Below, piece after piece: positions 11,686 through 22,320 of a stretch of DNA of 64,000 nucleotides (position 1 is its first letter; each line of letters begins with the position of its first letter). This stretch comes from Scleromitrula shiraiana. Lineage: Eukaryota; Ascomycota; Leotiomycetes; Helotiales; Sclerotiniaceae. The position numbers and the translations under genes are program-made. The DNA is taken from the NCBI GenBank assembly GCA_028455995.1, contig JABELC010000013.1, positions 806,001-870,000 of the forward strand, written 5' to 3'. The notes beneath the pieces were generated by a model. The model had not been told where the DNA came from. It was given only the letters and a program-made list of their open reading frames with translations, and made no database searches.

Positions 11686-12355
11686 TTTTGTTGCATATCT
11701 AAAAAAATGAGTTACCACCGTGGTGGTTCCAAGGTAAATCCAGAGATTCTCCTGACCTAGTAGCCAATTATATGGATGGTACTTGAGTAGAGAACTCTTT
11801 TGTTGCATATCTGGAAAGAGTTATTTTTCTGATAGAGAAAAAAAAAAAAAATATGTGCCTTGCTGAAAAAAGCGTCTTTCTGGAAAAACCTATCTATCCT
11901 GGCAATTATTTTTTTTGGCATTTGAGAAATCCTGCCGCCAAATTTGTAAGATATGCAATAAAAAAAATTGAAAACTTTTCACATCGCCAAAAGTTCTCAA
12001 AACATGTAATAATTAGAGGGTAAATTATTAAAACATTATTAAGTCGTATGCATCGATATGTCAATATATAAGTACTAGTATTTGTAAAAGAAAGTACTCA
12101 AATACTGCGTCTGTTCGCATTAGGCAGAAGTTGAGAAATGTTATATAAGTTTTCAGGAGTATCTATTTTTGAATTCTTATATGTATGAACAGATATAGAT
12201 CTAAATAAATGGCAATCTTCAGATCCCGAATAATATACAAAGACTTATTTCCATTCCCAGTTTAATACAGACCAGCCTATTCAACTCCATCCGTACCCCA
12301 GTCCAGTCCAACCAACACTCCCCTTCCTTCTCCTTCCCCATCGCTCACTCCCATC

Positions 12356-14989
12356 TCACCAAACCGGCTTCAAATCCCCACCACACCAATCCTCACCCAC
12401 CGCTCTGAAAATTCTCACTTCCCCCTTAACTAACTCCGCCATATTATAGCTGCCCTTCATTACTTTCTTAACTCCACCTACGTTCTGCTCTACTACATTT
12501 ATTATACCGTTTGGTTCGACTGGTTGGAATGATGTCAGTTTTGGATTTGTCTCGGGTGGGAATTATTGGGTAAGAGTGGAGAGAAAGGAAAAAGAGTACA
12601 GCATATAAAACAAAACAAAGTATAAAAAAATCCCCAAAACCAAAAAAAGAAAACTCACCCCCAACAACAACACTAGTATGATCCGGCGCCCCCGCCCACT
12701 TCTGCCCACCCCTCCCATCCCTAAAATGGCTCTCAAAAAACTGAACCACATCACCCCTCCTTACACCCGCCTCCCTTACCCCCCCACTAGGCGTAGCCTT
12801 CCCATCTTTAAATTCAAAAATCTTATATCCATGTACATATCCCAAACTAGTCATACAGGGTTCAACCGCCCTATTCCTATTCTCCTCTTTTACATATTTC
12901 AACCCCTCGTTAGCCAAAGTCCAACACTCCCCATCACCCACCTGCACCCCCATCATACTCTCACACCAACTCGCCACACGCTCTGAATACATCTCTCCAT
13001 ACAATTCCAACTCCCCATCATTCAAATTCCGCGGTGGAGACGAATGTCTCTGCTCCGCTTTAACAGTTAACTCAGGATTCGAAGCATCCCAGGTTAATTT
13101 GATGAGAGTTGTGACGAGGGTGGTGGAGTCGCGGATTGCGCCGATGAAAGTGTGGGTTTTGCGGACGCCGTTGGAGGACCAGTTTGAGGAGGAGGCGTAG
13201 GAGCGCGAGCCGGGGAGGGTGGATATGGAGGGGGGTGGGAAGGTGGGTGGGGATTGGGCGAACCAGAGGGTGGGGAGGGAGAGGGGGTAGTCTTTTTGAG
13301 GAGGTGGGGGTTTGGATATTGAGGGGGGTTGGGTGGTGTTTGTCTGGTTGTATGTATGTTAGTCGTTTGTTTAAATCTCTGGAATTTTGGTGAGGGGATT
13401 GTTTGAGATGTTATGTTAATATTGATATTGATGATTAGGATAGTAATGGATCGATCATGAAAAAATATCATGGAATGAGGCAGATGAAACGTGGGAGAGT
13501 AAAGCACATGTGATATTAGGTACACTGACAAAAATAAATAGGAAATATATTCTCACATGCGACGGATACAATGTCGACATGTATTTTATTATATGAATGA
13601 TAGAAATAGCAATATTAACCACTTACATAAGATTGAGGTTTGGGTTTAGTACCCAACGGTATGGGCGGTGGCAAACCAGCCCCAGCACCTGCATCACCCG
13701 GTGTTCCTATTTTCTTTTTAGGAGGTGGTGGAGGAGCCGGTTTCTTCTTCCCCAACATCGACATTCCATTCCCAACCAAACTCAAAGTATTCCCTGTCCT
13801 TTCAGCATTCCTAGTAGGAGATTCCTCTCTTGTCTGTTGTATTCCCATTCCCCCATAAGCTCCTCCAACTTTATCCGCAATCCCATATTTTGTATTTAAT
13901 TTATTCGCAGATGCCCAACCTGATTTTACTTGTTCGCCATGCCTTTCGCGGAAATTGTTTGCCGTACTTGCGGCACTTCTTGCATCATTTAAAGAAACCG
14001 AAGAGGGATCATTTCGGAATGCGGATGCGGTTCTGAAAGCAGCTTGTTTTTGAGCAAACGTTGTACCTTCGCTAGGACTTTCGGGTTTAGGTGATGAAGA
14101 TGAGGTGAGTCGGGAAAATCGGGATTGAAGTTCGTTTACTTGTGGGGAACCTGTTCGAGCTGGAGGAGGTGGAGATGAATTGTTGGTTGCGCTCCGTGTA
14201 GGAGGTGGAGGTGGTAATGCTGGTTTTTCTTTTCCTCCTATACCGAAACCTGGAACTGATACTCCTGCCGCACCCAGTCTATTTATTGCACCCTGATTTA
14301 AAATACCCTTGCTTGGATCTGAAGTTGCGGCACCATAAGTTGGAGGAGGTGAAGGTGCCGATGGTGACGGATTCGAATTCTGCCTTGGAGGTAATCGCGG
14401 TGGTAATCCAGGAGGTTTAGGTTTAGCTTCTATCGAAGGCGGAGGAGGACTCCTACCATCCGCTCCATCCTTTCTTCCAGGTGGTGGTGGTAGATGTGCT
14501 GTAGATAATCCCGTTCTATCCGCTCTATATGGTACTGGTGGTGGAGCAGGTTTTGAAGCTTCTTCCTGTTGTCTCCTTGCTTCTTCCTCCTTGGCCTCCT
14601 GTTGCGCCCTTATTTCGCTTTGTGGTATCGGTGCTCCCCATCCGCTTGTATCTGGCGTTATTTGATTTGGTAAAGCAGCTCCACCATGATAATTAACATT
14701 CTTTGGCGGTGGACCAAATGACGCTGGGTCTTTTAATGATGATATAGGTCGGGATACATGTTCATGAGCTTCTTCATTTGGATCTTTCCCCTTTCCCATC
14801 CTGACAAATTAATACATTAGCAAGGAATAACAAGACGGAAAGCTATCACATCTTCAAGGGAAAGGGATTAACTTACCAACCAGCTACTTGATTAATTCCC
14901 TTAAAATCACCTCTCCAGCTTTCTTTAGATTTCCCATCTTTACCTTTTGGATGCCATCCATTCTTGAAAGTATCTTTCAATCCCGACAT
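12356..14989 (-). CDS. AIM3/BBC1-like proline-rich actin-patch protein
   Basis: Exons on the minus strand are 14989-14877, 14800-13627, 13343-12659 and 12519-12356: 2136 nt, 711 aa, all phases consistent. Introns are 76, 283 and 139 nt. The N-terminus begins MSGLKDTFKNGWHPKGKDGK and continues to NQVAGWMGKGKDP, which I recognise from fungal AIM3-type proteins. Residues about 80-420 are low-complexity with many polyproline tracts (PPPPP), expected ligands for SH3 domains of endocytic actin-patch proteins. The C-terminal 180 residues (about 535-711) form the conserved BBC1/AIM3 cysteine-proteinase-fold domain, with GDGECWTLANEG (Cys569), GAPDHTSVV (His651) and VVEQN (Asn670). The expected role is regulation of cortical actin and endocytosis through SH3 partners; that comes from yeast family knowledge. 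The 283-nt intron is long for this window and might hide a small exon. Confidence 0.85.
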
Positions 14990-16508
14990 TGTGTTGAGTG
15001 AGAAGAATAAAAATAATTGTTCAACCTTCGAGCTGGAGTGACGTCTGCGGGGGGTTGAAGCTTATTAATAATTTACCGCCATGCCATAGCGTGTCACAGG
15101 CACTACGTATGCAACTACCCGCAACTTTGTCAAGCCTGAGAGTAGTGGAATTCTAGTAACACGAGTATGAAACTTAAAAAATGCTGTATTTCTCTTCGAA
15201 GGAGGTTATAAAATATAAACTATAAATCATATCTTCTCTTTATCTTACATTATAATCCATAATCCATATTATATATTGAATTTACGGAGCTATTCGGTTT
15301 CCGAGCATAATTGATTTCCGCATCCCGCCCCGCTCGCCGTTGCATAATCCTCGCTTATTAATCGTCCGATAATTCATTCCTATTAATCTATCTTCCCGTC
15401 CCCCTTTCTCCTCCAAATCCAAAACGTTTACATCTCCAACAGCACACCAATAGTTTCATATGCCACATAAATTGATAAATCTCCTTTACCTAAATGATCA
15501 CATATCAAAACAATGGATATTACCAACCAAAGGCCTAGTGGCCAATGGCTTAATGGAGATTGAGAGTTCGAATCTTCCCTGGGTCGTGATATATATTTAT
15601 ATTTTTAGTTTGATTTTTGCACTTTTGTTTCTTGCTACGAGTTTCTCGTTTACTTGTATTGAATTATTAATATTAATGTCTATTGAAGCAAGACCTTGTG
15701 AAGTTGTATCAAGTGTATAAAATAGGTTGACTGGCGCAGGGACAGGGTTGGTGGAGGGTTCTAAAAAGGTATACTGGCTGGTTGCTGAGTATGGACACGA
15801 ATGAAGATATTAGACAGATATGATAAAAAGCCAGACAACAGAAGGGATGGAAGAGCAGACATGAAATTTGAAAGAAAAGAGGAATTTCGCAATTATTAGT
15901 TCTTACCCCAAGACTAATACATGGTCATTCATACATTCATCCATTAGTCTCAACATCTAGACTGTCAACTTGATTCGATTGGATAGATTCCAGCGAGCTT
16001 GAAGAAATTCAATATATGTAAGTGTAGAGCAGATAGATGTCTCTACAGAGCGGAGGGGCAAGACGATGCATTTGCTTTAGGGAGAGGAAAAGTAATGTTA
16101 GGTAATTGGGTTGAGTGACATTCAAATATATGAGTGAGGTTTCTGTAAGTTAAAGAATATTGAAGTGCATGTGCTAATAGGATATTGAAAGAGAGAATTT
16201 CGAGATATGTTTCTGTGTTACAGTATTACCAGGGGGAACGGATGAAAGAGTTCTGATGACAGAGACGACATCTCATTGGTATCACAGATGATATCTCAAT
16301 CGCCAATTGAACATTTGAACATTCATGCATAACTCAACTGAGAAAAGTTATTGGTTCTGGATGTATTGTATTGTATTGTGATATGATCAATCGCTTTTTA
16401 TGAGAAAAAGCTCAACAAAATGTGAGTCTCATTGCATGGATATGATGTAAATCAGAGTAATAAAAAAAGATCCCCCAACGAAAGATATAACACCAAAAGT
16501 TCTTCCAT
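14990..16508. other. Intergenic with a tRNA-like fragment
   Basis: The part next to 14990 is the promoter side of the AIM3-like gene and the part before 16509 is the 3' side of TCTP. No protein gene is supported. At 15531-15588 a short stretch has an A-box-like GGCCTAGTGGCCAATGGC and a B-box-like AGTTCGAATC, but only about 15 nt lie between them and the acceptor ends do not pair, so it is not a complete tRNA. Confidence 0.4.
15531..15588 (+). other. tRNA-like (A-box/B-box) fragment
   Basis: GGCCTAGTGGCCAATGG resembles a D-arm/A-box and GAGAGTTCGAATC resembles a T-arm/B-box. The T-stem pairs at about four of five positions. The anticodon arm is missing or collapsed and no 7-bp acceptor stem forms. 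It may be a decayed tRNA copy or the head of a tRNA-derived SINE. Confidence 0.25.
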
Positions 16509-17374
16509 TTAAACCTTCATCTCCTCAAGACCGTGTTTCCAGACAGTAACGAATGGGGTAACACCATCTTCACGGTAATTCATGAGAACAACCCTTGAAA
16601 TTTTGTTAGTATGTTTCAACCTGAAAAGGTTAATTAGGGGAGAATCCTTACATTCCGTCGGGATCCATAGATTCACCAACGTAGAAATCGTAATCCTTGA
16701 TGTTGGCGATGATCTTCTTAACTTGTCCTTGGGCACCCTTCTCGAAAGCGGTAACTTCCTCTGCGGAAGCTCCCTTTGCTTGCAACTTCTCCTTAACAGC
16801 CTTCATGTAACCTGTGATATTGCATTAGTTCCAGATCTTGTATGTTGTGGAAACATAACTAAACATACCCTTGATGTGGCTGACGTATGATTTCTTATCG
16901 AATGAAGTAGAGTTGTATCGGAAAGAGTTAACAACGTTGTTGACTTTTTGCTCTTGGTCATCGGCACCCTCATCATCTCCACCTTCGGCGGAAGCATTGG
17001 CACCGGTATCTATATACCCAATATCATCAGCATCATGCCCCATTTCCTCTCTTATATGTGGTAATCCTTCAAGTCCAGGGAGAATGAAAAAAAGTTGAAA
17101 TGGTTATGATAAAACATACCGACGTTGACGGCACCAAGAGTGATCATAGCACAGTCGACCTCGTAAACAATACCATCGACCTCCTTCAAGTCATACGAGT
17201 CGGAGATGATCTCATCACCAGTGATGATATCCTATAAATTGAAAAAGAACAACATTGTCAGTCAAAGTCAAAAAATCAATGCCAACCCCCACTTCAAGGG
17301 AAGATGGTCTGAGAAGGAAAAAATGATAAACAAGCAGAGATAAGAAGTTTAAGACTCACTTTGTAAATTATCAT
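16509..17374 (-). CDS. Translationally controlled tumour protein (TCTP) homologue
   Basis: Minus-strand exons 17374-17360, 17231-17120, 17009-16869, 16811-16652 and 16593-16509 sum to 513 nt, 170 aa, the usual TCTP length. Introns are 128, 110, 57 and 58 nt. The protein starts MIIYKDIITGDEIISDSYDL, carries the acidic flexible loop (ASAEGGDDEGADDQEQ) near residues 48-63, and then the helical hairpin QLQAKGASAEEVTAFEKGAQ. It ends in DYDFYVGESMDPDGMVVLMN and the C-terminal FVTVWKHGLEEMKV. TCTP is an abundant cytosolic protein of the MSS4/TCTP fold linked to translation, growth and stress. The first coding exon has only five codons and is separated from the next by a 128-nt intron. Identity is clear. 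Confidence 0.95.
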
Positions 17375-18999
17375 ATTGACGGTATTGAGTTAACTTTTTG
17401 AAGAATTCTCAAAAGTTCTATTGAAAAGATGTTGAAAATAAAATGAGTTTGCGAAGACTTGAAAAGAAAAGAGAAGAGGGGGAATAAATTGAAATATGGA
17501 CAACGATAAAATAATGCGCTCGGTGCGGGAGAAAAATTGGAGGGGAAGTCTAACCAAATTTAGGATTAGTGTTAAGATTATTATTGAAGCCTTATTTATC
17601 AGTTAAGGGAATGACTAGTTTTGGGGGGGAGGAGGTGGGGGATAAATTGATGCCTGAATTCACTCATTTTCGCCAACAATCGAGTTTTATTTATTTAGGT
17701 AATTCAATAAGGGGAATTCATTGGTTCAATCGGATTTCTTTTTCTCCTTTCATGTGCTATCATCGTTCGTGTTTCATTCACTCGGAAGGGGGGAGTAGGA
17801 GAAGGAAGCATTCTATCATCATTCTATCATCATTCATTCTTTGAGATATTCGAGATATTCGAGATGATTCGGAGAATGAACTAGGTAGATCACACTGATG
17901 AATAAATATTCTACAATTCCTAGAGCATGAATTTGATAATGAAGATGGAATGACAAATATATATGTAATTTCTTCAAATCGATTCAAATTTATAAATATA
18001 GATAGAAAAGCTCGATAGAAAAGCTCGATAGAAAAGGGACCCTGGAGATTTCCAAATTTTGTATAAAAATGCCATAAAGTATTTTATTAATAATGGGAAA
18101 AAGTTCATCTGATTCTTGGCAACTTTTTCATTTTAATCGAGTACGGAAGTATATAAATCCTTATATAAATCCTTATCCTAACAAGGTGACTAGACTGTAT
18201 TTAAAAAAAACTTATTAGTAAGCAAAATCGCAATTCAAAAATCTGTAGGACTTCAAAGGGTAATTCGATATTCCGTTGCCTTTCATTCAACTCTTCGGAG
18301 CTTCTTTGTATTATTATATTATTACTCTACTCAAATTGTGGCTCAATCAAGTAAAAAACAATATACACAACTTTTTATACACTCTTATTATATTTCATAT
18401 TTCATATTTCATATTTCATATCGGTATCTTTTCTTTGCGTGCGGATGTACCGGCATTAATTTTATTTCATTTTTGGCATTCAAACCATTTTAACCGTCTG
18501 ACTTTCCATGTGGCGTGGCGAGCGTGGGTCGATCCGTCATCTTAGATCGAGAGTAGCATAACATAACAAAAACCTCAAGAATCTCTTTTCTTTCCAATCC
18601 GCATATTTCTCTTCTCTTCTCTTCTCTTTCTTTGAAACTACTAAAATCCTCACTCTCCTTATAACTTCTCACCTATCCCCTTTTTCCAAGACTACTTAAG
18701 GAATACAAGATATAAAAACTCCTAGCTAAAGGTACAATACAGTAAGATTTAGGAAAAGCATCTTTTTCCCTCAAAGATTACTACATATTGTTATCACTTG
18801 GCTTTGGAATTGATATCAATACTATATTTCCCCTCAATTCATTTGCTTCACTTCTCCTTTCTTTATTGTCTATCAAGAATTCTCTTTCTTTAAAATATCT
18901 TCAAATTAAATCTCCATTCCTTCGTGAGCAACACGGTAACTGCCAAACCTACGACTAGGTGAAGAGCAGACTAATAGATAAAAGAATATCCATCTCACG
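17375..18999. other. Divergent promoter region between TCTP and SUR2
   Basis: TCTP (minus) and the sphingolipid hydroxylase (plus) are transcribed away from each other, so this 1.6 kb holds both promoters and leaders. It contains short repeats: a 14-bp unit GATAGAAAAGCTCG repeated about three times near 18000-18036, and ATTTCAT heptamers near 18387-18421. No gene is supported. The CT-rich stretch at 18590-18640 is typical of fungal promoters and leaders. Confidence 0.5.
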
Positions 19000-20198
19000 A
19001 TGGCAAACCTCACCACGATAACCAATTCTACAATAATGGCAGACCTACCACCTTTACCATCCTATACTCTCGTACCTATCACCCCTCTCAGTTCCTGGTT
19101 ATCCGATTTCTCACTTTCTCTCATCCTTCCAATCGCCGCCTATTGGGTTGTATCCCTCTTCTTCCATGCAATTGATACACTCGATATATGGCCACAATAT
19201 CGACTTCATACTCCCGCAGAAATTCTCAAACGAAACCACGTTTCTCGATATGAAGTAGCTCGCGATGTGATTATTCAACAAATAATTCAAACAATTACCG
19301 GCGCCATTTTGGGACTTACAGAACCAGAAGAGATGGCTGGAAAACAAGATTATGATATAGCACTTTGGGCACAAAGGATTCGAATTGCACAGAGAGCTCT
19401 ACCGCAGCTTCTTGGTTTCGTTGGGTTGAATGCGGCTGCTATCTCAAAGAATGTAGCTGTCAGTCATCCAATGATCGCAGGGCTTTTAGCAGGTGGTAAA
19501 TATCCCTCGTTGAATTTGAGAATGGATGCTCTGAGTGGAGAGATGGTACCTGCTTTTGCGGGGTGGGAAATGATGGTTGCGAAGGCAGTGTATCATTGTG
19601 TTGTGCCTGCGTTCCAATTTGGACTGGCAGTTCTTTTTGTGGATACTTGGCAATACTTCATACATCGCGCTATGCATATCAATAAATGGCTATATAGTGA
19701 GTTTTGCCATTTTCTTATTTCTCCTTGCTAGAGGAAATGAATTTTGAACTAACCTAAAAAGCTACCATTCACTCCCGTCATCATCGTCTCTACGTCCCTT
19801 ACGCCTACGGTGCACTTTATAACCACCCAGTTGAAGGTTTCTTTCTCGATACTTTGGGAGCTAGTATCGCATACAAAATTGCTGGTTTGACATCTCGTCA
19901 AGGAATGGTATTCTTCGTAGCATCAACCCTGAAAACCGTCGACGATCATTGTGGATATGCACTTCCGTGGGATCCACTCCAACATATCACAAGCAACAAC
20001 GCTGGATATCATGATATCCATCATCAAAGTTGGGGCATCAAAACAAATTTCTCGCAACCATTTTTCACCTTCTGGGATAAGTTGTTGGGCACAGTTTGGG
20101 TGGGCGATACCGAAGGGAGATACGAAAGGAGCAAGAAGGCGGCACAGATATTGGTCGACAAAGATAATGCTGTTGTGGCACCTAGTAAGGAGTTGTGA
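19000..20198 (+). CDS. SUR2: Sphingolipid C4-hydroxylase (SUR2-like), fatty-acid hydroxylase superfamily
   Basis: Two exons, 19000-19696 and 19762-20198, with a 65-nt intron (GTGAGT...AAAAAG) give 1134 nt, 377 aa. The three histidine clusters of the di-iron hydroxylase family are present: HRAMH at 222-226, HSRHH at 236-240 and HDIHH at 316-320. A hydrophobic segment lies near residues 40-58 and others near 135-165 and 200-220, as expected for an ER membrane enzyme. The enzyme adds the C4 hydroxyl to dihydrosphingosine or dihydroceramide to make phytosphingosine. The intron splits the protein between the first and second His clusters. An in-frame ATG at 19036 is an alternative start. The identification rests on His-box spacing and the TWQYFIHR and LYNHPVEGF segments; a related sterol-desaturase family member is the main alternative. 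Confidence 0.9.
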
Positions 20199-21594
20199 GT
20201 AACGATCCTATGTGGTGATGATGTTGTTAGTATGGAAACTGGAAGAGACACAAAGGAGGATGGAAAGAAGAGAGAATGTATATTACGACTCAACTTGGCT
20301 CAATTCGATTCGCTTCGGACTGGACTACCAAATCGACACTGAATATGCGCATGTCTATTTGGGAAGACAGTTTGAAATTTATTACTGGGTTTTGCCCGCT
20401 TTTCGTTTCAAATCAGGAGATTCATCCACCTATTCGCCCCGTTGTACATGTTTGTATGGATGGATTGATGGATGATGGATTGTTGGATTCTTCTTTTAAA
20501 TAACCCTACCTACACCTTTGTTTTGGTATGGGTTGGCTTGGTTTATTTTGTTTGTTTACTTGGGATTTGGGAATACATCATAGCGAGCGTTTTTGGGGGA
20601 CCGGAACCGGTCATTAGGTTTTTCTCTATGCGGATGAGGGGAGGGAATATGTATATTATGAATTTGAACTTGGATCTGGGGGATTTTCTTCATTGAGTCT
20701 GGGGAATGGATTGGAGACCGGAAGAGGAGAGGGGAAAGTGATAGGATAGGACAGGGGAGGAATGAGATTGAATGAGGGCGGAGAGGAACATAGAGACGAA
20801 ACGAGGAGATTTAATGGAATGGAATGAATGACGGATTTGGATGGAACTGGATGGACTTGGATTGGTTGGGTTGGATCGGATTGTTGAATGCATGGTAGAT
20901 CGATGTGGATAGATCTATCTATCTATCTATCCATCGATTAAGTAATTAATAGTAATATTATCATTCTATTCTCATCTCATCTCATCCCATCCCGTTTGGT
21001 TAGCTTTTCATACATACCTTTTCAATATTGTTAACTTATTACCTTCTTTCGTGAAACTCGTGACTTGGCATGTCGTGCATGGTATACATATATGTATGGA
21101 GAAGTTATGGAATTGAATTTTGAGATTTGCAGCTTAAAGTTTAAAGTTTAAAGTTTGAAGTTTGAAGTTTGAAGTTGGGATATAACGGCTGATCACTTTA
21201 GGGGTATATAGAGTATATCTGTTTGTATCTTATATATATTTGAAAAATCTGGGGGTGGTGGGTTATTACGCACTTATTCATTCATTCATTCATACATTCA
21301 TTCATGCATTCATTCACCTCTAGATGGATAGATGAGTGCTTGTGTGGCAGTTCCTCGGAGCATATTGAATGCTGGGTGGAGTGATAGATAGATGGATGGA
21401 TATAGCTTTATTAGGCAACTATATGGATTTTTTTGGGGGGTGGGGGGTGAAGGGGGGGGGGGTTCTAATTTTTATATATATTGAAATTGGGGTTGATGGT
21501 GGAACTGGAGCTGGAGCGGGAATTGAGTTATCTGGATATTATAGAGGATCATTGTGAATTTGAAGGTGGAGTTGAACTTGGATAAGAGATTTGG

Positions 21595-21657
21595 ATTGGG
21601 ATTTGGATTTGGATTTGGGTTTGGGTTTGGGTTTGGATTTGGGTTTGGGTTTGGGTT
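21595..21657 (+). repeat. TTTGGG/TTTGGA hexamer repeat
   Basis: About ten consecutive hexamers alternate between TTTGGA and TTTGGG. The sequence resembles but is not the fungal telomere repeat TTAGGG, so an interstitial telomere is not supported. Confidence 0.8.
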
Positions 21658-21732
21658 GTTATACATGAGATGCATCATGCAGATTGTTGGAGGAAATGAG
21701 GGCAGGTAGTAGGGAAGGGAAGGGATGAGCGA

Positions 21733-21803
21733 AGGTGAAGTATGAGTGAGGGTGAAGTATGAGTGAGGGTGAAGTATGAGTGAGGGTGAAGTATGAGTGA
21801 GGG
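21733..21803 (+). repeat. 17-bp minisatellite
   Basis: The unit GTGAAGTATGAGTGAGG is repeated about four times with almost no variation. Confidence 0.85.
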
Positions 21804-21992
21804 TAGGGATGAAGATAGGTAGTGACTGAGACGAGCTGGGAGAGATAGAACATACTAAACCATCCACTCCTAACCTCCATAACCCAATCGCATACATCTA
21901 TCCATTTACCCGCGTATCTATCTACCATGCATATGTCAGGAAAGACGCCTGAGGCTATACAATAGACGCGGAAAGTGAAGTGCGTAGGAATT

Positions 21993-22043
<51 letters not shown>
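21993..22043 (+). repeat. (GATA)n microsatellite
   Basis: About twelve uninterrupted GATA units ending in GATCGATC. Likely length-polymorphic. Confidence 0.95.
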
Positions 22044-22264
22044 CGATCTATAGAAAAGCAAAAGAGACCTGCTAGTTACAGGGAACTTAAATGACTATTA
22101 TAGATAGATGGATGGATGGATAGATGGATGAAATAAATTATACATAGAATAGAGGGATTATCTTGAGCATGGGAAGAGAGATTCTGTATTTGGGATTTTT
22201 ATACGAGTACGTGATGCTTGATAGTAGTTGTGAATAAAATGTGAGTTTTGATTTGAATGACTGT

Positions 22265-22320
<56 letters not shown>
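22265..22320 (+). repeat. Second (TAGA/GATA)n microsatellite
   Basis: About fourteen uninterrupted tetramer units, about 220 bp from the first GATA tract. Each probably expanded independently. Confidence 0.95.

Larger units (their letters stand above)
10108..11963. repeat. Repeat field I: TTTTGTTGCATATCT words in both orientations
   Basis: Plus-orientation copies (GTTGCATATCT or one-base variants) begin near 10111, 10313, 10531, 10757, 11685 and 11798. Minus copies (AGATATGCAAC or variants) begin near 10222, 10441, 10661, 10850, 10985, 11252 and 11949. From 10111 to 10863 the orientations alternate strictly, so successive pairs enclose 90-145 bp segments with inverted ends. The words are conserved while the DNA between them drifts. 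No ORF of note lies inside. The field may be a family of short inverted-repeat elements or a diverged satellite; see findings. Confidence 0.8.

Noticed and set aside
12678..14420. Several open frames on the plus strand opposite the AIM3-like gene
   Set aside because: Shadows of the proline-rich coding strand; the minus-strand model explains the region with consistent splicing.
21595..21657. Interstitial telomere repeat
   Set aside because: Units are TTTGGG/TTTGGA, not TTAGGG.
21472..21928. Minus-strand frames rich in Asn-Pro and Thr-Ser-Pro-Ser repeats
   Set aside because: Translations of the hexamer and 17-bp tandem repeats, not genes.
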